DNA from: Microbacteriaceae bacterium
Lineage (GTDB): Bacteria; Actinomycetota; Actinomycetes; Actinomycetales; Microbacteriaceae
Reading direction: 5' to 3'
DNA length: 15,863 bases
Assembly: GCA_025464125.1 (NCBI GenBank)
Contig: JAODLU010000045.1
Span: 1-15,863 of the forward strand
The notes beneath the pieces were generated by a model, which searched no databases, had not been told where the DNA came from, and saw only the letters and a list, made by a program, of their open reading frames with translations. Positions 1 to 6,622 of this stretch are shown here, piece by piece. The first letter of the stretch is position 1. Each line of letters starts with the position of its first letter. The position numbers and the translations under genes are program-made.

Positions 1-593
1 CTTCCCACGGTCGCGGCCGCCTGCTTCCGCGCGGGGTCCTGCCGGTGCTGCCGCTGTACCTCGGAATCGGACTCGTCTTCGCGGCTGTCGATGTGTCGGC
101 TGTTGCCGTGGCGAAAAGCATCGATGCTCCGGTGCTCGCCGGCCTGCTGGTCGCAGGTTTCGCCGCAGGCAGCGTGGTCGGCGGCCTGCTGTTCGGTCCG
201 ATCAGCGCTCACTGGGCACCGGCCAGGCGCGTGCTGGCCGCCGGGCTTGCGTTCGCGGTGGTGGTTCCATTCCTGCTGCTGCCAACCGTGACCCCAGTGC
301 TCGCCATCGTGATGTTCGCGGCCGGACTCGTGACCGCGCCAGTGCTGATCGCCTCGAGCTCGTTCATCGAATCGAGCACCGAGCGGCATCGCCTCACCGA
401 GGCGTTGACCTGGCCGTCGATCGGCCTGTCCGCCGGGGTGACGGTCGGGGCCACACTGGCCGGCATCCGAATCGACGCGGATGGCCCGTACTCAGGCTTC
501 CTGCTCGCAGCAGTCGGCGCGGCAGTCGTCGGTGTTGGCGCGATCGTCGGGGCGCTGCTGCGTCGCACGAAGGCACGGCGAGCCGCAGCTTAA
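1..593 (+). CDS. MFS transporter, C-terminal half (5' partial)
   Basis: The reading frame is open to the left edge (first complete codon at base 3), so the gene begins outside the window and the methionine-like codon at 45 is internal. About 197 residues are visible. Six hydrophobic segments alternate with short loops, matching TM7-12 of a major facilitator superfamily permease. The loop after the second segment has the Gly-rich then basic pattern (GGLLFGPISAHWAPARR) typical of the MFS loop between paired helices. The protein ends in a basic cytoplasmic tail (RRTKARRAAA). The substrate cannot be read from this half; drug or sugar efflux families are possible. It converges on the surface-protein gene across a perfect inverted repeat. 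Family assignment is fairly secure from topology; specificity is unknown. Confidence 0.75.
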   Translation, partial: SHGRGRLLPRGVLPVLPLYLGIGLVFAAVDVSAVAVAKSIDAPVLAGLLVAGFAAGSVVGGLLFGPISAHWAPARRVLAAGLAFAVVVPFLLLPTVTPVLAIVMFAAGLVTAPVLIASSSFIESSTERHRLTEALTWPSIGLSAGVTVGATLAGIRIDADGPYSGFLLAAVGAAVVGVGAIVGALLRRTKARRAAA

Positions 594-598
594 CGAGA

Positions 599-635
599 GA
601 TCGGAGTCGCACCACCCGAAGGTGCGACTCCGATC
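599..635. terminator. Bidirectional transcription terminator
   Basis: A perfect 15-bp inverted repeat (599-613 with 621-635) surrounds a 7-nt loop. It lies 5 bases past the stop of the MFS gene and 18 bases before the stop of the convergent surface-protein gene, so it can serve both transcripts. There is no long T-run on either side, which is common for terminators in GC-rich actinobacteria. Structure is seen directly; function is inferred from position. Confidence 0.8.
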
Positions 636-653
636 GTTACTCACCCGGCTGGA

Positions 654-2645
654 TCAGGCCACCGGGTGCTTGCGGCGGTATCCCTCCCGCAGCAGGTAGG
701 CGCCGATCACCATGAGAGCGATGATCAGGGCCACAACGGTGGCGATTCCAACACCCGTGTAGGCGAGGATGCCCGAGCTGGACGCCGTCGGCGTGCTCGA
801 GTCGCCAGGGGTGCCGGGGTTGTCACCGGTTCCCGGAGGGTTGGTCGTCGGCGGGTTTGTCGGGTCTGTCGGCCCACCCGGGTCGACGATCACGGCTACC
901 TGCGGTCCGACCGTCGCCTGCGCCAGGTTCAGCGTGGCGAGCGAACTTGCTCCGACATCCTGCAGCACCGTGACGCGTACAGCGGTCTCAGTGAAGAGCG
1001 TGCCAGAGGCGACTGCCATACCAGCGGTGCTGGCCATGGTCGTCTCCTTGATGTTGAGCTTCACCGAGATGATGTTCTTCAGCACCTGGGCGATCGTGTT
1101 GTCTGCCGGACCGGTAAGTGCAGTCACCGCAGGATTCACGAGCGTCGTGTTCAGGTTCGCAACCAGGTCACTGATTGCGCTGTCGCTGTCGAACAGCGTG
1201 TCCTGAAGTACCCCGCCCATGCCCCCGAGGATCGCCTTCACGTCCAGGTTGGCATTCACGGTTCCACCGAGCAGCGACGCGGTGGCCGTTGCCTGGGCTG
1301 CTGTTCCGCCGAGCACCTGGGCGACGGTGCCGTGCACATGCACGTCAGCCTTCGACTCCAGGGTTTTGCCGAGGATCGCCGGGATGCCCGGGATCGCCGG
1401 GATGCCTGGTGTGCCGTTCGACGGGGTGCAGAGGTGGAGGATGTCCAGCACGCCACAGATGATCTTCGGCAGACCGGGCACTGCAGGCACACCGGGCACC
1501 GCTGGGGTGTCGGCTGTCTTGCTCAGCGCGGTGACCGAAACGTCGAGGTCGACCTTCGCGTTCTGCAGGGCGACGGTGACCTTGTTCTTGACCTGGTCGG
1601 CGAGGCTGGCAACCTGGCTGGTGATGGCATTCAGGATCTCGTTGATCACGGCATCCGACAGCACCTCCGTGCCAGCAGGCTTGCTGTTGAGCGAACCGCC
1701 GGCCAGCTTCTCCAGGTCGACCGATACCGCGCCGGTCTGGAGGTTGATCGTGATTCCGGGCGTCGTGTAGATGCCCGTCAGCAGCGGGGTCACCGGAGCG
1801 TTCAGGTCAGCTGTCACATTTGCGGTGACGGATGCCGAACCGCCAGCCAGGCTCAGCACCGGGTTGAGGTTCACGAGAACGTTGTTGACAGACTTGCTGA
1901 GGCTGCCGGTCGGACCGGAGAGCGAGTTCAGCGAGCCGGTGACGGAGTCGAGCGACTGGCCGACCTTGCCACTCAGGTTCGCGAGAGCTGGGCTCGTGAA
2001 GTTCAGCTTGAGTCCGGCGAGCGTGTACTTGCCGGATACGGCGTCAACGCTGCCGTTGGCCTGGGCCGCGACTGCCTCAACCTGCAGGCGAAGATCGCTG
2101 ATTACCGAAGCGAACCGGTTTGCCAGCAGACCGTCGAGGTCCACGTTGAGTGAGCCGTTGCCGCCGTTGCCCTCAGCACCGACTCCGATGGCGCCGTCAT
2201 TCGACACAGCGCCACTCGCGCCGAGTGAGCTGCCGTCGGACTTCGCCTGTGCGTACTGGGTGAGTGCGCCAGCATCGATGATGTCGCCGAGGTTGAGTTG
2301 CACGCCGCCTGGCACGTCGAGCTTGATCGCCTGGAGGATGGCCGCAGACAGCGGGTCCTTCTCCTCTTTGGTTCCGGTCGAGCCATCGTTGCGGGCCTCG
2401 GCGGAGTTGAGCTTGGCGATCTTGTCGAGGTTGATACCGGCGATGGTTCCTGAAAGGAACTTGCCTTCGGCGTATGACCCCGTCTTGGTCGTCACGCTTG
2501 AGGCGTTCGCCGCGACTGGCATGACAGCCATGAATGAGGTTCCGAGGGCGAGCGCGGTGACAAAACCACCGACGCGCCTGAGGATGACTGGCCTGGATGT
2601 GTGCCCTGAGTGCTGTCCAGCACGAGGACTTTCTGTATTAAGCAC
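654..2645 (-). CDS. Choice-of-anchor G family cell-surface protein with LAYTG sorting signal
   Basis: A secreted, wall-anchored protein of 663 residues. I chose the GTG at 2645 because AGGAAGG lies 8 nt upstream and a classic signal peptide follows: basic RR at 23-24, hydrophobic core 25-45, probable cleavage after AANA (48). An ATG at 2762 in the same frame has no such support. The mature part is rich in Ala, Gly, Ser, Thr and Asn, with many short beta-like repeats. It has a Pro-rich insert (PGIPAIPGIPAI) in the middle and a Pro/Thr/Gly stalk near the C-terminus. The end is a cell-wall sorting signal: LAYTG (627-631), a hydrophobic helix, then RRKHPVA. LAxTG is the motif of class E sortases in actinobacteria. 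The overall layout matches the choice-of-anchor G family; its molecular role is not known. No sortase gene is in the window. Confidence 0.85.
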   Translation of the reverse strand: MLNTESPRAGQHSGHTSRPVILRRVGGFVTALALGTSFMAVMPVAANASSVTTKTGSYAEGKFLSGTIAGINLDKIAKLNSAEARNDGSTGTKEEKDPLSAAILQAIKLDVPGGVQLNLGDIIDAGALTQYAQAKSDGSSLGASGAVSNDGAIGVGAEGNGGNGSLNVDLDGLLANRFASVISDLRLQVEAVAAQANGSVDAVSGKYTLAGLKLNFTSPALANLSGKVGQSLDSVTGSLNSLSGPTGSLSKSVNNVLVNLNPVLSLAGGSASVTANVTADLNAPVTPLLTGIYTTPGITINLQTGAVSVDLEKLAGGSLNSKPAGTEVLSDAVINEILNAITSQVASLADQVKNKVTVALQNAKVDLDVSVTALSKTADTPAVPGVPAVPGLPKIICGVLDILHLCTPSNGTPGIPAIPGIPAILGKTLESKADVHVHGTVAQVLGGTAAQATATASLLGGTVNANLDVKAILGGMGGVLQDTLFDSDSAISDLVANLNTTLVNPAVTALTGPADNTIAQVLKNIISVKLNIKETTMASTAGMAVASGTLFTETAVRVTVLQDVGASSLATLNLAQATVGPQVAVIVDPGGPTDPTNPPTTNPPGTGDNPGTPGDSSTPTASSSGILAYTGVGIATVVALIIALMVIGAYLLREGYRRKHPVA

Positions 2646-2653
2646 GACTGGTA

Positions 2654-2660
2654 CCTTCCT
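2654..2660 (-). promoter_or_regulatory. Shine-Dalgarno site fixing the start of the surface-protein gene
   Basis: AGGAAGG on the minus strand, 8 nt before the GTG at 2645. It decides the start in favour of GTG over the ATG 117 bases further upstream, and gives a normal-length signal peptide. Confidence 0.75.
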
Positions 2661-2803
2661 GATTCCTTGGGTTAAGGAGCAGGAAGCTGGGGAACTGCGG
2701 TGTTCGCACAACTCGGGTTTTGCGACGAAAACGCTGCCTGATCTCAGCTTCGCTACGTCCAACAGTGAGGGGCCCCGCCCTCGGGTCTTGCTATGTAGTT
2801 GTG

Positions 2804-2815
2804 GGCTGTACAGCC
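2804..2815. promoter_or_regulatory. 12-bp palindrome, possible operator of the surface-protein gene
   Basis: GGCTGTACAGCC is a perfect palindrome in the 398-base non-coding stretch between the surface-protein start and tRNA-Trp. On the minus strand it falls between a weak -35-like TTGGGC and a -10-like TACATA, 18 nt apart, upstream of the surface-protein gene, so a repressor site overlapping that promoter is possible. The rest of the stretch holds a 7-T run (2925-2931) without a stem, a small hairpin (about 2845-2859) and the tRNA promoter. No convincing small gene is present. Confidence 0.3.
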
Positions 2816-2961
2816 GCCCAACGGGATGTCATGCGAGTTGTTTCTGAGGCCTTCGGTCTCGCACTTCGTCCTGTTACATGGAGAGAGCACGTCGGCGCGT
2901 GATTATGACGGTCGCGAGCAAAACTTTTTTTCTGGGGTCCGCCGGCCCGTGTTTGCTGGCT

Positions 2962-2990
2962 TTGCGACGCCTCCGAAGGTGACCTACACT
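2962..2990 (+). promoter_or_regulatory. Sigma-70-type promoter of tRNA-Trp
   Basis: TTGCGA (2962-2967) and TACACT (2985-2990) are separated by exactly 17 bp and lie about 54 bases before the tRNA. Both hexamers are good matches to the housekeeping consensus. The leader between promoter and tRNA contains a small stem-loop (3014-3018 with 3023-3027) followed by five Ts, which could be an attenuator or just a 5'-processing context. Confidence 0.65.
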
Positions 2991-3043
2991 GGCCTGAGGT
3001 AGTTGAAATCTGCCATGCTTTTGCATGCCCTTTTTCAGCCCAT

Positions 3044-3116
3044 AGGGCGGTGGCTCAATTGGTAGAGCAGCGGTCTCCAAAACCGCAGGTTGCAGGTTCA
3101 AGTCCTGTCCGCCCTG
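3044..3116 (+). tRNA. trnW: tRNA-Trp (anticodon CCA)
   Basis: A 73-nt cloverleaf. The acceptor stem AGGGCGG (3044-3050) pairs with CCGCCCT (3109-3115), with G3116 as discriminator base. The D-arm has GGCTCAATTGGTAGAGC, and the T-arm carries GGTTCAAGTCC. The anticodon stem 3070-3074/3082-3086 closes loop CTCCAAA with anticodon CCA at 3077-3079. The 3' CCA is not encoded. G as discriminator is the usual identity base for bacterial tRNA-Trp. It lies 54 bases before secE with no obvious terminator between, so co-transcription with secE is likely. Confidence 0.97.
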
Positions 3117-3125
3117 CAGTCCCCG

Positions 3126-3143
3126 GTGTCACCGACGTGGCAC
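3126..3143 (+). promoter_or_regulatory. Leader hairpin before secE (shared motif with rplK leader)
   Basis: Seven pairs (3126-3132 with 3137-3143, one G-U) close a CGAC loop, 13 nt upstream of the GGAAGG ribosome site of secE. The right arm and the following bases read GTGGCACGAG (3137-3146), identical to 4711-4720 before rplK, where the same kind of hairpin forms. A protein-binding or RNA-processing element is inferred. Confidence 0.35.
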
Positions 3144-3170
3144 GAGGCAAATTCCGGAAGGTAATAACAC

Positions 3171-3449
3171 GTGGCGAGAAAAGTGGTCGACGAGCCTAGC
3201 GAGGACGTCGTAGCGACTGCCAAGACAGATCGCGGCAACAGCCGCGGGCCGTTCGGCAGGTTCGCCCTGTTCATCAGGCAGGTCATCAACGAGCTGAGAA
3301 AAGTCGTTACCCCGACCCGCAAAGAGCTCATCAGCTACACGGGCGTCGTGCTCGTGTTCGTTGTCATCATGATGGCGCTCGTCTACGGCCTCGACTTCGT
3401 CTTCGCGTTCGTCGTGCAATACGTATTCGGCAACGGCGCGGGTTCCTAG
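3171..3449 (+). CDS. secE: Preprotein translocase subunit SecE
   Basis: The 92-residue protein is the small essential subunit of the SecYEG channel in the cytoplasmic membrane, clamping the two halves of SecY. A charged, variable N-terminus (about 1-30) is followed by the conserved amphipathic SecE segment FIRQVINELRKVVTPTRKE, then one transmembrane helix (about 56-85). This single-helix form is normal for actinobacteria. The start is GTG at 3171, with GGAAGG (3156-3161) 9 nt upstream. It lies between tRNA-Trp and nusG, the classical bacterial order, so identification is firm. Confidence 0.96.
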   Translation: MARKVVDEPSEDVVATAKTDRGNSRGPFGRFALFIRQVINELRKVVTPTRKELISYTGVVLVFVVIMMALVYGLDFVFAFVVQYVFGNGAGS

Positions 3450-3507
3450 CCTTTCCGAACTGTCACACCGGGACCGTCACACCAGAAGCGTGGCTCCCCA
3501 CAATCGT

Positions 3508-3530
3508 GGTCGACGCAGTGCGTCGGCACC
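3508..3530 (+). promoter_or_regulatory. Hairpin in the nusG leader
   Basis: In the 103-nt gap between secE and nusG, a perfect 6-bp stem (3511-3516 with 3520-3525, loop AGT) can be extended by GGT/ACC across a 2-nt bulge. It ends about 20 nt before the nusG GTG. The same gap contains a repeated GTCACACC. The stem could pause polymerase or modulate nusG expression; no T-run follows, so a terminator is unlikely. Confidence 0.3.
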
Positions 3531-3552
3531 CCAAGAAATGGAATGAGATTCA

Positions 3553-4638
3553 GTGTCTGGAACAGAGCGCGACGATATCGACCTCGCGACCGCCGCAGAG
3601 CAGTCCTCAGAGGAGGACGAGGCGCAGGAAGGCAACGAGCTGGCCGCTGACGAAGCGTCAGTCATCTCAGCCGAGACCTCCGCCCTTCACCTCGTGGACG
3701 AGAACGACGATGACGACATCGACGATGTCGAAATGGACCTGAACGCGGCGCTTGACGCCGTAGAGGGCGCTGTCGACCCAGAGGCTGACGCGATCGTCAA
3801 CGACGCGCTCGACATCGACTCCCCGGAGGAGGCAGAGGCTGCAGCAGACGCCGCCGAAGACGAGGAGACGTTCGACGTCGGTGGCGAGACCCCGGAGGTC
3901 GTTCCGTTCGACGATGCCCTCGAGGCAGAGATCGAGTCAGAGCTGGCCGAGCAGGCGGCTGTGGACGAAGCCGGCACCGCCGGCACTGGTGCTGCTGAAG
4001 GCGATGAGGCAGAAGAGGTCGAGATCGACCCGTACGCCGAATTCCGCCAGGAACTGAAGTACGCGCCGGGCAAGTGGTACGTCATCCACTCCTATGCGGG
4101 CTTCGAGAAGCGCGTCAAGCAGAACATCGAGAACCGCAAGGTGTCGATGACCATGGAGGACTACGTCTTCCAGGTCGAGGTGCCGATGGAAGATGTCGTC
4201 GAGATCAAGAACGGCCAGCGCAAGCTCGTCAACCGCGTTCGCATTCCGGGCTACGTGCTCGTGCGCATGGACCTCAACGAAGACAGCTGGTCGGTGGTTC
4301 GCCACACTCCAGGTGTCACCGGATTCGTGGGCAACTCCCACAACCCGACGCCGCTTCGCTTCGAGGAGGCCTTCAACATGCTGAAGAGCCTCGTGCAGAT
4401 CGTCGAAGCACCGGTCAAGGCCGGCGCCAAGGGCGGCAAGACCCAGGCTCGCTCGATTCCGCAGGAAGTGGACTTCGAGATCGGCGAGACCATCACGATC
4501 AAGGAAGGCTCGTTCGCGGGCCTGCCGGGTTCGATCAGCGAGATCAAGGCGGAGAGCGGAAAGCTCATCGTGCTCGTCTCGCTCTTCGAGCGTGAGACGC
4601 CGGTCGAGCTGTCGTTCGACCAGGTGACGAAGCTCTAA
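3553..4638 (+). CDS. nusG: Transcription termination/antitermination factor NusG
   Basis: A 361-residue NusG, which binds RNA polymerase and links it to Rho, S10 or leading ribosomes. It has three parts. Residues 1 to about 165 form a very acidic, low-complexity extension with runs of D and E. The NGN domain starts at [20 protein letters not shown] (174 onward) and runs to about 278, including the [10 protein letters not shown] and [10 protein letters not shown] motifs. The KOW domain occupies about 306-361 ([21 protein letters not shown]). E. coli NusG is about 180 residues; the extra length is all in the acidic extension, a known actinobacterial trait. The start is GTG; only a weak ribosome site (around 3540-3547) precedes it. 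It follows secE and is followed by rplK, the usual order. Confidence 0.96.
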   Translation: MSGTERDDIDLATAAEQSSEEDEAQEGNELAADEASVISAETSALHLVDENDDDDIDDVEMDLNAALDAVEGAVDPEADAIVNDALDIDSPEEAEAAADAAEDEETFDVGGETPEVVPFDDALEAEIESELAEQAAVDEAGTAGTGAAEGDEAEEVEIDPYAEFRQELKYAPGKWYVIHSYAGFEKRVKQNIENRKVSMTMEDYVFQVEVPMEDVVEIKNGQRKLVNRVRIPGYVLVRMDLNEDSWSVVRHTPGVTGFVGNSHNPTPLRFEEAFNMLKSLVQIVEAPVKAGAKGGKTQARSIPQEVDFEIGETITIKEGSFAGLPGSISEIKAESGKLIVLVSLFERETPVELSFDQVTKL

Positions 4639-4652
4639 CTTTCAGCTAGACT
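4624..4652 (+). promoter_or_regulatory. Probable promoter of rplKA
   Basis: GTGACG (4624-4629) and TAGACT (4647-4652) are 17 bp apart, overlapping the end of nusG. The -10 box fits well; the -35 box matches TTGACG in five of six. Transcription would start near 4659, giving a leader of about 74 nt before rplK. This fits independent expression of the L11-L1 genes. Confidence 0.5.
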
Positions 4653-4698
4653 CCCGAGGTTGTAAAAAAACACCGCTTTCCACACGGATTGCGGGAGC

Positions 4699-4715
4699 GT
4701 CACCCCCTGGGTGGC
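4699..4715 (+). promoter_or_regulatory. rplK leader hairpin, candidate autoregulatory (L1) site
   Basis: Seven pairs (4699-4705 with 4709-4715, one G-U) with a CCT loop stand just before the ribosome site AAAAGG of rplK. The L11-L1 operon is regulated by L1 binding to its own leader in many bacteria, so this is the natural candidate region, but I did not recognise the canonical L1 target with certainty. The right arm shares GTGGCACGAG with the secE leader. Confidence 0.4.
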
Positions 4716-4732
4716 ACGAGAAAAGGAAAATA

Positions 4733-5164
4733 ATGGCAGCGAAAAAGAAGGTCACGGGTCTGATCAAGCTTCAGATCCAGGCCGGCGCCGCGAACCCAGC
4801 ACCGCCCATCGGGCCTGCGCTCGGCCAGCACGGCGTCAACATCATGGAGTTCTGCAAGGCATACAACGCGGCGACCGAGTCGCAGCGTGGCAACGTCATT
4901 CCGGTTGAGATCACCGTCTACGAGGACCGCTCGTTCACGTTCATCCTGAAGACCCCGCCGGCCGCAGAGCTCATCAAAAAGGCGGCTGGAGTCGCCAAGG
5001 GTTCAGGCACCCCGCACACTTCCAAGGTCGGCAGGCTCTCACGCGAGCAGCTTCGTTCGATCGCCGAGCAGAAGATGGTCGACCTCAACGCCAACGACGT
5101 CGAGGCTGCAGAGAAGATCATCGCGGGCACCGCTCGCTCCATGGGAATCACGGTGGACGCATAA
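4733..5164 (+). CDS. rplK: 50S ribosomal protein L11
   Basis: The 143-residue uL11 binds 23S rRNA in the GTPase-associated centre, forms the base of the L10-L12 stalk and is needed for the stringent response. Visible hallmarks are the N-terminal [17 protein letters not shown], the Pro-rich [22 protein letters not shown] loop region and the C-terminal RNA-binding signature near [19 protein letters not shown]. Length is normal. The ATG is preceded by AAAAGG. Its TAA overlaps the ATG of rplA by one base (TAATG), suggesting translational coupling. Confidence 0.98.
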   Translation: MAAKKKVTGLIKLQIQAGAANPAPPIGPALGQHGVNIMEFCKAYNAATESQRGNVIPVEITVYEDRSFTFILKTPPAAELIKKAAGVAKGSGTPHTSKVGRLSREQLRSIAEQKMVDLNANDVEAAEKIIAGTARSMGITVDA

Positions 5165-5853
5165 TGGCCAAGAAATCGAAGGCGTATCTCGCCGCAGCAG
5201 CCCTCCTCGAAGAGGGCAAGGTCTACACCGCCAACGAGGCTGTCGGTCTCGCCCGCGAGACCGGTTCCAAGAAGTTCAACTCGACCGTCGAGGTCGCGCT
5301 GAAGCTTGGTGTCGACCCGCGCAAGGCTGACCAGATGGTGCGTGGCACCGTCATCCTTCCCCACGGCACCGGCAAGACCGCCCGCGTCATCGTGTTCGCA
5401 ACAGGCCCCGCAGCGGAGGCCGCAATCGCGGCAGGCGCCGACGAGGTCGGTGGCGACGAGCTCATCGAGAAGGTCGCAGCTGGTTACACCAACTTCGACT
5501 CGGCTGTCTCGACCCCTGAGCTCATGGGCAAGGTCGGCCGTCTCGGAAAGGTGCTCGGCCCGCGTGGCCTCATGCCGAACCCGAAGACCGGAACCGTCAC
5601 GCCAGACGTGGCCAAGGCCGTCAACGAGATCAAGGGCGGAAAGATCGAGTTCCGCGTCGACAAGCACTCCAACGTTCACTTCATCGTGGGCAAGGCGGCA
5701 TTCACCGCCGAGCAGCTCGAGGAGAACATCAAGGCTGCTCTCGACGAGATCAACCGTTCAAAGCCCAGCTCTGCTAAGGGCCGCTACATCCAGAAGGGCA
5801 CAGTCACGACCACCTTCGGTCCTGGCATCCCGCTGGACATCAACGCGATCTAA
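5164..5853 (+). CDS. rplA: 50S ribosomal protein L1
   Basis: The 229-residue uL1 of the L1 stalk helps tRNA leave the E site and commonly represses its own L11-L1 mRNA. Hallmarks seen are [20 protein letters not shown] near residues 45-65 and the family signature [19 protein letters not shown] near 130-150. Length is normal. The gene starts one base inside the rplK stop and ends 15 bases before a strong terminator. No rplJ-rplL follows, so those genes lie elsewhere, as in other actinobacteria. Confidence 0.98.
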   Translation: MAKKSKAYLAAAALLEEGKVYTANEAVGLARETGSKKFNSTVEVALKLGVDPRKADQMVRGTVILPHGTGKTARVIVFATGPAAEAAIAAGADEVGGDELIEKVAAGYTNFDSAVSTPELMGKVGRLGKVLGPRGLMPNPKTGTVTPDVAKAVNEIKGGKIEFRVDKHSNVHFIVGKAAFTAEQLEENIKAALDEINRSKPSSAKGRYIQKGTVTTTFGPGIPLDINAI

Positions 5854-5868
5854 CACTCGTTCGCACAC

Positions 5869-5896
5869 AAAGGGGTCCGCTTCGGCGGGCCCCTTT
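5869..5896 (+). terminator. Rho-independent terminator of rplKA
   Basis: A 12-bp stem (5869-5880 with 5885-5896, one G-U) closes a TTCG tetraloop on a C-G pair, an exceptionally stable loop. The left arm starts with AAA and the right arm ends with TTT followed by GTCG. It lies directly after rplA and just before the ribosome site of the next gene. Confidence 0.88.
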
Positions 5897-5916
5897 GTCG
5901 CATCCGGAAGGTTCAG

Positions 5917-6462
5917 ATGAGCATCACGGTCCGACAGGCGGTCGCAGCCGATGCCGAAGCCCTGCACGGGGTCGCGGTGGCGACGTTCGCACTCGCGTGC
6001 CCTCCCGGCACAACGCAGGCAGCCATCGATGCATTCATCGCCTCCGTGCTTTCCATCGACAGGTTCGACGAATATCTCGCCGACAGCACTCGTGAGCTTT
6101 TCGTCGCGGTCGCAGACGGCACCGATGGCGAATTCGCCGGCTACACGATGCTCGTCTACGGCGAACCAGCCGACGCGGATGTCGCGGCAACCCTCAGCAC
6201 GCGCCCCACAGTCGAGCTCAGCAAATGTTACGTACTCCCGTCAGGCCACGGGCAGGGAATTGCCGCCTCGCTCCTGGCGGCGACCCTCGAGTCGGCGCGG
6301 GCGCGGGGAGCTGCTGCGGCCTGGCTCGGTGTCAACCAGCACAATGCCCGCGCCAACCGGTTCTACGAGAAGAACGGGTTCGTGCAGGTCGGCACCAAGC
6401 ACTTCCTGGTGGGAAGCGAGCTGCACGACGACTTCACCCGGGAGCTCGTGTTCGCGCGCTGA
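5917..6462 (+). CDS. GNAT family N-acetyltransferase
   Basis: This 181-residue cytosolic enzyme is predicted to transfer acetyl from acetyl-CoA to an amine or protein N-terminus. It has the GNAT fold order: N-terminal strand-helix (ITVRQAVAADAEAL), central strands (LFVAVAD, FAGYTMLVYG), the acyl-CoA loop (YVLPSGHGQGIAASLL, 105-120) and the C-terminal GVNQHNARANRFYEKNGF (138-155). In the Q/R-x-x-G-x-G/A signature the first residue is His (H111). ATG has GGAAGG 5 nt upstream (5906-5911). It begins 20 bases after the rplKA terminator, so it needs its own promoter or read-through. The substrate cannot be told. Confidence 0.88.
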   Translation: MSITVRQAVAADAEALHGVAVATFALACPPGTTQAAIDAFIASVLSIDRFDEYLADSTRELFVAVADGTDGEFAGYTMLVYGEPADADVAATLSTRPTVELSKCYVLPSGHGQGIAASLLAATLESARARGAAAAWLGVNQHNARANRFYEKNGFVQVGTKHFLVGSELHDDFTRELVFAR

Positions 6463-6476
6463 TGCGTTCGCGCGGG

Positions 6477-6535
6477 CCGAGGGGCAGGAATCTGCTGCTC
6501 CTGCGGCTCGCAAAGAGCAGAAGTCTGCCCCTCGG
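6477..6535. terminator. Large inverted repeat between convergent genes (probable bidirectional terminator)
   Basis: CCGAGGGGCAG (6477-6487) and its exact complement (6525-6535) flank a 37-nt interior that holds a second stem (6495-6500 with 6515-6520). It sits in the 148-base spacer between the acetyltransferase (ending 6462) and the oxidoreductase (ending 6611), which converge. Structure is certain; terminator role is inferred from position. Confidence 0.5.
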
Positions 6536-6552
6536 CGACCTCAGCCGCGTGG

Positions 6553-6622
6553 GGGTCGGGCGACCCGAGCGGTCAGACGAACTCAGCCGCGGGTCGGGCG
6601 ACCCGAGCGGTCAGACGAACTC
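6553..6622. repeat. Tandem 38-bp duplication at the 3' end of the oxidoreductase gene
   Basis: A 32-bp block (6553-6584) recurs exactly at 6591-6622, 38 bp on; the preceding CTCAGCCGCG is also duplicated (6540-6549, 6580s), with a 3-bp indel. The right copy contains the stop codon and last residues of the oxidoreductase, so the left copy looks like a slipped duplicate of the gene end. Each copy carries a GGGTC-GGGC-GACCC hairpin, giving two stem-loops in series after that gene. Confidence 0.8.

Noticed and set aside
666..2153. Long plus-strand open frame (495 codons) opposite the surface-protein gene, and a second one at 1771-2847
   Set aside because: Composition is rich in Arg, His, Cys, Pro and Ser without recognisable domains, as expected for the antisense of a GC-rich repetitive gene. 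The minus-strand product has a signal peptide, sorting signal and ribosome site.
2920..2935. T-run 2925-2931 as a terminator
   Set aside because: No GC-rich stem precedes it on either strand and no gene ends nearby.
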